Assembly: GCA_020636025.1 (NCBI GenBank)
Contig: JACJYQ010000004.1
Span: 310,001-374,000, forward strand
DNA: 64,000 nucleotides
Source of the DNA: Lewinellaceae bacterium
GTDB lineage: Bacteria; Bacteroidota; Bacteroidia; Chitinophagales; Saprospiraceae
Direction: 5' to 3'
The notes beneath the pieces were generated by a model. That model did not search any database, was not told where the DNA came from, and saw only the letters and a program-made list of their open reading frames with translations. Positions 28,179-35,500 of the stretch are shown piece by piece (the stretch's first letter is position 1; each line of letters opens with the position of its first letter). The position numbers and the translations under genes are program-made.

Positions 28179-29186
28179 TTAGGTTCCTGGAGTAGCACAA
28201 TTCACTACTTTATCATTCAGAGAAACCACTGGTGCGGCATAAATCGTAACCTGATCGCTGGCGGAAAATGTACAACCTGCCACATCGCTAATATGATATG
28301 TAGCAGTGTAAGTTCCAGGAGCAGTCCCTGGCATGGTGAAATTTGCCGTATTGGGTCCTGTCTGACTAAAGTTTGGGCTCGTTGGTCCGAGAGTCATAGT
28401 ACCAGTCTGACCAGCTCCTGGAGCTGGGGAACCAGTGTACGCTATGGTTGCCCCGTCATTACAGCGATCAGTTCCATTTGAGATGCTGATCGGATTACCT
28501 ACCAACGAAATATTGTCAACAGCACCAGGTGGGTTGGTACCCAAACTAGAATCATTCTTCCAGGTAAATATCAGCCTTTTGGTAACAGACGAGCTGCAAT
28601 TGCCAATATCAGAGCTCAATAAAGTATAGGTATAAGTTTGAACAACACTTTGCCCCCGCAATTGAGGAGCACTAATTCCACCTAACATATTCGCAGGTGA
28701 AGGAAGAACTCCGGTACCCAAAGAGACCGTGGAGCCCGAAGGCGTATAAGATGTTGGAGCAAGACTTACGATAAGAGCGTCAAAAGGCCCTGCCTCCCCT
28801 ATACATTTCCAATTGAAAGACAAGGTAAAGGAAGGGACTCCGGCAGGAAAAGTAACATCTCTGTAAAAATGCACCACAGAGGTTGAGGAACCATCATATT
28901 GGTATGATGCCCCCATATCATTTGAAATAAATGCCGAGCGATTACTAAAACCTGTCGGCACTGTACCAACATACCATAAGTTTGGACCTCCACCTGAATT
29001 GGCAACACTCCAGCCATTGGCGCCAAATGTACTACCGTTTTCGAAGCCACCAGCCCCGGTAGGACTGATCAGAGTTTGGGTTCTTACAGCTCCAACAATG
29101 GTTAAGAGCAGTACTAGTGTAAGGAAGAAATGCCGAATGGCGATCAATGTTGAATTGACTTTGGAAAGATTGTAAACTTTTTTCAT
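28179..29186 (-). CDS. Giant surface protein 1, N-terminal fragment ended by in-frame TAA
   Basis: 335 residues. The signal peptide (about 10-37, ending AVRTQ) is followed by a choice-of-anchor-like beta-sandwich (about 40-230: GGFENGSTFGANGWSVAN..., SFTLSFNWKCIGEAGPFDALIVSL). A PKD/Ig-like repeat (GTYTATYHISDVAGCTFS) comes next, and then the start of another repeat (VVSLNDKVVNCATPGT), which stops abruptly at TAA. The next frame resumes in phase with INLES-MYDTLKLNNTPGGTW, the expected continuation of that repeat. Alone this piece has a signal peptide but no T9SS sorting domain, so it would not be anchored. The original gene is therefore 18609-29186, about 3,525 codons. Either a nonsense mutation, a sequencing error or readthrough explains the stop. 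Confidence 0.8.
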   Translation of the reverse strand: MKKVYNLSKVNSTLIAIRHFFLTLVLLLTIVGAVRTQTLISPTGAGGFENGSTFGANGWSVANSGGGPNLWYVGTVPTGFSNRSAFISNDMGASYQYDGSSTSVVHFYRDVTFPAGVPSFTLSFNWKCIGEAGPFDALIVSLAPTSYTPSGSTVSLGTGVLPSPANMLGGISAPQLRGQSVVQTYTYTLLSSDIGNCSSSVTKRLIFTWKNDSSLGTNPPGAVDNISLVGNPISISNGTDRCNDGATIAYTGSPAPGAGQTGTMTLGPTSPNFSQTGPNTANFTMPGTAPGTYTATYHISDVAGCTFSASDQVTIYAAPVVSLNDKVVNCATPGT

Positions 29187-29767
29187 AAGATGAGCTTAAA
29201 AAGCTAGTGCTTGAGAATCCGGATTAAAAAAGCATTAACAAATAGTCACAAAAACCTTGCCCGGGATTAATATTTGCCGAACAATTTTTCACATAGTAAA
29301 AAAGCGCACGTAAATAATACCAATATTTTACCAGGATGCGCATTAATAACATCAAGGACAGATCTTTCTCAGAATCCTGTTTTCCGATTAAACATCAAAA
29401 AAACAATATAAAAACAAGGAGTAACTCTTGGCCTGAATCACAATAAAAACTGCCTGAGCAAACAACCCAAGGCCTCGATTCAGACAAAAAACATGGAAAG
29501 AATACTTTTCAAAAAGATCTGCAACGGATTAAAATTGAATTAAAGTCCGAAGGTAAACACTTATTACCAATTCATAAGTTAAAACAGCCCGATACATGAG
29601 ATTACATTGTAATACAAATAAGAGACAAACTCTTTTAGAGCCATAATAAGGGTTGATCTCAACGATTAAGGGCCCAAATGGCGGATATTCCCCATTTGAG
29701 CCCTTATTAAATATTTGTAAAATCAACCTTCTTTCTTCTCCCCTTTTCAGGAATATCGAAGGAGATC
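29187..29767. other. Intergenic region between the two giant genes
   Basis: 581 AT-rich bases without a convincing gene. A short inverted repeat AGCTT-AAA-AAGCT (29193-29205) lies just before the start of giant gene 1, and a larger hairpin (29668-29706) just after the end of giant gene 2. No clear TAnnTTTG box was found on the minus strand, so the promoter of giant gene 1 is unassigned; readthrough from giant gene 2 is possible. Confidence 0.6.
29668..29706 (-). terminator. Hairpin after giant surface protein gene 2
   Basis: AAGGGC-c-CAAATGG pairs with CCATTTG-a-GCCCTT across a 9-base loop, 62 bases after the stop. The minus-strand tail is not T-rich, so termination may be weak or this may stabilise the mRNA end. 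Confidence 0.5.
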
Positions 29768-32560
29768 TTATTTTGCCTGAATCATTTTCCTTATGGCAGA
29801 ATCTGTTGCCGTCTCCAGTTTGTAATACAACACACCAGCAGAATTCAGTAAGGCACGATCAAGTGAAAAAGTATTATAACCTTTCGCAAATTCACCCTTT
29901 TGGGTAAATACCATTCGTCCAGCTTCATCGTAAACTGATAATGTTGCTGTGGTAGCTTCTGGCAAATGGAAGCCAATGAAGGTCTTGTTCACAAATGGAT
30001 TTGGCTGGTTTTGATACAACTCGAAACCTACACCGGCAATGGTTTTACCGTCAAAACGAAGCGCAACTTCCTGACGATCCTTTGCCAGACTGTATGCCTC
30101 TGCTTTTGTGATGCGGCTTGAAGCATTCAGCATTTCACTCAACTTGCCAGCCTTTTCAGCACGGAACTTAACTGTGAAACTCTCCGCTCCATCTATAGAA
30201 ACTGTTAAAGCATCGGAGAATACACCAAAGTTATTTGCGTTTACATGTTCGTTTTCAATCAAGCCAGTCACCTTTAATCCTTTCAGGTTCAAAGTCATCT
30301 GAAAGCCCAGGGTCCTTGCAGATGCATTGAAGACTACATCAAATTCTTCTCCGGCTTTAACATCACGGTCATTCACATCAAACAACAAGGTGCCTGCCGT
30401 ACGTTCATCAGATTGCATCAGGCTGTTTGGAACAGCTGTGTTATTCACATCACCAATCTTAACTCCTATGAAATCTTCATCCGTCATATTGATGACGGCC
30501 TGAGAAACTGATACATTTTCCTGGATTGGATCCATGAATGGATTGGCTGGATCAGTAAACACCTGTGATTTATCTACAAACCTCCACGTGGTGTTGTTTG
30601 GCAACTCTTGATATATTCCGAGAATCAACTTACGCAGTTCAACGATGTCAAACGTGGTGATCGAATTAGACTTGTTTGCGTCAGCAGCGATCATCTTATA
30701 TGGACTGCCGAGAGGCTCAATTCCAAGAATATGCTTACTAATCAATACCAGGTCATAAGTAGTTACACCGTTCAACGGATTATCATCTTTGTTAGGCGTA
30801 AGTGTAAATGAAGAAGCAACTGGAATTGAGAACTGGAAATTAAATCCTCCGTTACTGTTTGACATATCGAAGTATGAGAACGGTGGAGCAAAATTCACTG
30901 ATCCTGTAATACTCACCTCCGCTTCTTCTATGCCTTCGTCATTTTCCGTAGTCAAGGTTCCTGATACAGTTAAGTTAGGATCGATTGTGCAATTACCATT
31001 ATTATCCTGCACGATCACATAAGTCTCGCAGTAATCTGCATTGCCCGCCAAATCTATCGCCCACAACTCAACACACTGACTGCCCAACTCCGTGCAATCA
31101 AAGGTCACATTCGTGATCGGGTTGCCCTGGGCATCTACCGGGAAGCCCGTGCCCTGACCACACTTGCGGATGCCATACTTCAGGTAGGGTGTCAAGGTGC
31201 AATTGTCTTCTGCATATTGCAGGAAGTCGGTGGCCCACAACTGGATCATACCCGTCGGCATGATGTTCACACTCAAACCATTCAGACATACCACCGTGGG
31301 CGCCTTGCAGTCTTTTATGATGATCGTGTACTCACAAACGGTCTCGTTTCCACATCCATCCGATACAAACCACTTGATCTTGTGGGTGCCGTGTGGCAAT
31401 TGTGGTGTTACAAATGTGTTCTGAGCCTGGAAAGTGTTGAACTTCACACAGGCAGTTTTGTCATTGCCTGTAACTGTCTCCTGGATCGCAAAACCCCATT
31501 TCTGGTTCGTTGGTACAGGACGTCCGTCAAACTGATGTGACTGACCAGCGCCTGTTACGTTGCCATACATGATGTTGTTCCAACCCAATCCGCCTGCCTG
31601 GTTGCCCAGTTGCGTGCTGTTTACTACCGTTTCCATTACACCATCGCCATCCAGATCCAGGAACAACTGGTACTCGATGTTGATGTTGGAGCCGGAGCAC
31701 AGGTCTGTAGCTGTAATGCAAATGTCTGATGGCGCCTCGCACAGGTCGTGACTTTGATTGGCATTGTCCCACCAGTATGATTCGTTCCACAATTGAGCGT
31801 CGTTGGCTGTTACATCACAGATCGTTTGTGGTGAACTTGGACAATCTACAACCGGATCCTGCGTGTCTATCACCTTGATGATCTGTTTGTAGGTGTAGCA
31901 GTTCGCATTCGGATCGTAGTAAACACTGTAATTCGTACTTGTTGCATCCGTGGACTTGATCTTCACGATCGTGGATTTCCATGGATCACCGCTGGTCTGG
32001 ATTGGACTCACGATCGGACCTGGAAGGTTCGATGCATGGTTCGCAATCGCATTCGGACTCGGGTTCGGTACATCTATGCAAATGCCATTCGGATCGTAGG
32101 TACACCAGTTGATGATTCGCCAGTGACGCTCGATCTTGAAGCAGGCATCCGGTACTACGGTGAATACTTCATCTTCGTAGCTAACACCCAATAGTTCGCA
32201 ATCTTCACCAAAGAAGGTTGGTTCTCCGTAGTTGCCTGTGCCGTCGCATACGGTCACGATCACATCATTCGGGAAGCGTACGTAGTAATCCTGTTCGTAG
32301 TTCACTACTATTCGCTGGGTACACTGGCTGCTATTGTTGTTGCAGTCGAAAGCACGGAAGGTGCGTACGATCGTGCCTTTGTTACAAAGTGTGTCAAACT
32401 GCGAGTAGTTTACACTGTGGGTAAGGCCTTGTTGGCCCAGGTATACTTTATTGGTATCCAGACAGCAGTTGTCCAGAATGTCGGCTTTGCCGTACAGCCA
32501 CAGGCTTGGGTCGAACTGTTCGCAGGTAACCGTGAAGTTCTGTGGAGACTGGCAGATCGG
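29768..32560 (-). repeat. C-terminal module shared with giant protein 1 (copy 2)
   Basis: Partner of the module at 18609-21405. Amino-acid identity by eye is above 90% over long stretches (for example around QDYYVRFPNDVIVTVCDGTG), while many third codon positions differ. Boundary approximate. Confidence 0.8.
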
Positions 32561-35500
32561 TTTGATCTTGTCGTCTACCACTACCCTTACCATACACTCG
32601 TTGGTGTTGCCGGCGCAGTCCCAGGCACGCATCATGATCGTCAGCGTGTCGCCGATGTCATCGCAGGTGAATTCTACCTGATCATCCAGACCACCGCCCA
32701 TGCGGCCGGCTTTTACATAATCGAAGCAGCAAAGGTCGTAGGAACCATCATCAAAGGTGGTGGCATTTACCAGCGTAGAACCACTTGGGCCCAGGGATAC
32801 CTGGGTGAATTGATCACAGGCTGCCACAGGTGGTATCAGGTCCCTGATCGCCAGTCGGAACGAGCAGGTAAATACATTGCTGCAGTCGTCCTGTGCTGAG
32901 TAAACCACCGTGTGTGTTCCGATTGGAAGACATGGCGTGGTGCCCCAGTTACCCATCGTATCGCGGTCCCACCAGTTGTTGCCAGGGAAATCGGTCAGGG
33001 TGCCACCTACGGTGTACATACCCGTTTGTTCTCCGGTGTATGGATCGAAGGTGGTAATCATCGCTTCGATGTTATTCACTCTTGAACAGCCATCTTCGAT
33101 GATCGCATCCGGAAGGTTAATAGTGCCACAGCAACTGAACGGATCGATCGATACCGTCAGGTTCGCAGGGCAGCTGAATGCAGGACCCTGGTCATCCACC
33201 ACTTTGATCAACTGGATGTAGTACATCGGGTTGGTAAATGGTGGTGTCGGTGTGGTTGGCAAACACCAGTCAAGCACCGTCCAGGTACGCAGTATTTTAT
33301 AAGTACCGTCACAAACCGGAAGGATCTGGTCGGTGTAGGCGGATTGCATCTCGCAGAAACCGGCGCCAGGATTGATCGGCCAGTTGATACCAAAAGCAGT
33401 CAGGTATGGAGCTCCGGTTACCGAAGGATCGAAGTTCAGGTTCGCGCTGCAGCTGATCTCGTAGTCGGCAGGGAACTGAACATCTCCAACATGTTTGCGG
33501 TCGAAATAGATGTATTGCTGGCAGGTAGAGGAGTTACCCCACTGGTCAACTGCCACCCATTTGCGTTTTACGTAAGCGCTGATGTCCTGCATACCGTTTA
33601 TGCTCTCGCCACAGGCCAGGTCAACCCAGGTGTCTGTGTATGAGGACGTAAAGTTCGAGCAATCCGTGATGGTTGGGTTTGCAGCAGCAATACCCAGTAC
33701 GCCACTCAGATAAGCAGGTTCATAATTCGTGATCGGGCAGATCAGGTGGATGTCCTGACAAGTCAGGGTTGGTGGGATTTTATCTTCAATGGTCACAAGA
33801 CCCCAGCATTTGTTGCCACTAACCAGGTGGGTTACGCGGGCCTGATAAGTTTGGCCGAGATCAAAAGTACTCAAGGTAGAAGGAAGCCATGGACCGTTGC
33901 CCATAGGCAGGGTTTTATCCAGTTCCACCACATAATCGTCGAAACAACCGTAGGTGCCTTCCAGCATGTCGTCAGGCATCACTTCTCCAGTGCAGCTGGA
34001 TGGTAGCGATACATAAATATGGTCGTTGCAGTTCAATACCGCTGGTGTTTGAACTACGTTTACTGTAGTCATCACGCTTTGTACACAGCCTGGATCATTT
34101 GGACCAAAGTCTTTTGGAACGCCACCATCAACCGTGTATTTAATGATGTATTGACCAACACCTTGAGATGGATCGAATACGTTGCTTGGAACACCGTTCA
34201 CTGTAAACTGCTCGCTGATGATGTTCGCATCACCAGGTGTACCAGTCAGGTTCACAGGATCGGAGAACAAGCAGAAATCACCGGAAAGATTGGAAGTAAT
34301 GCTAGGGTTTGGGTATTCGCAGGAATTGCCAATGGTCAATACTTCTCCGGACTCACTTGTTACCGTAATGGAGTAACCAAGTGCGTCAACATGAACTCCG
34401 CTAAGGAAGTAATCACCGCTAGGAACCGGCATTTCAGTAAATGTGGTGCCAACCGGTATTAATATAGGTGCTGTTGGTGGAGCCGGGCTGGAAGCGCTGT
34501 ATAATCCTGTATTTGCTGTGATTGTCCATATTTTACCAGCCAGAGATTCAATTTTTATTGTTTCACCAAATTGACCATTTATCAAATTGGTTGCATTGTT
34601 TTTACAAACACATGGGTCAGTGATCAGAATTTTTGGTGTACATCTCTCAAAGGGAGATATGGTTACTGACAGCGTGCAAGATGCGGTGTTGCCACATGCA
34701 TCAGAAATAATCAAGGTGTATGATTGAATGGTGCCTGCATCATCACAGTCATATTCTGCAGGAGCCGAAACTTCTGTAATCTCAGCACTTGTGCTGCAAT
34801 TGTCAGAAGCAGTATAGTTTATGGATGCTGGGTCAAGAACAGCATTACCGAAGATATCCAAGTTAACAGTTACGCCGGCCGGACAAGTGAGCATTGGAGG
34901 CGTAATATCCTGAACAGTAATGGTTTGTGAATAAGAAGCCGTATTGCCACAACCATCCTCTGTTGACCATGTACGAACAATTGAATAAGCGTATGGGCAG
35001 GAAGGCAATGGTGTTGAGGTAGCCTGAACAAAGGTAACAGGAAGACCAACTGGTGGTTGAGCAATGAAAGTCTGTCCCTGATTCACATCCCCAGGTGAAT
35101 CATCGCTTGGGCCGTTCCACACAAAATCTGAGTACATGGCTCCATTGCCAGAAAGACGTAAAGATTGCCCAACTGGCTCTGATCCAGATTCGGAAACTCC
35201 GATATCAGTCGACAACATGCCATTGGCTGGACCACCAACTGCTGTGAAGCTGCCTTCATAACTCAGGAACTGAATTACAGTTGCACCGTTAACAAGGGCA
35301 ATGCCATCTGGTGCACCGTTTTGAATGCCATTTACCGGGTAATCAAAAACAAGGGTTCCAAAACCATTGCTTTGGTCAGGAATAATTCCGGATAAAGGCA
35401 TGCTATTATACGTTCCGCCGCCTGCGCCGTTGTATAGGTACAACTCATATCCACTCAAATTTGTACCGGCTCTACCTGCAACTTCAATGAATTCATCAAC

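Noticed and set aside
32417..32899. 160-codon frame antisense to giant gene 2
   Set aside because: Shadow of the G/C-ending codons on the other strand; no recognisable protein.
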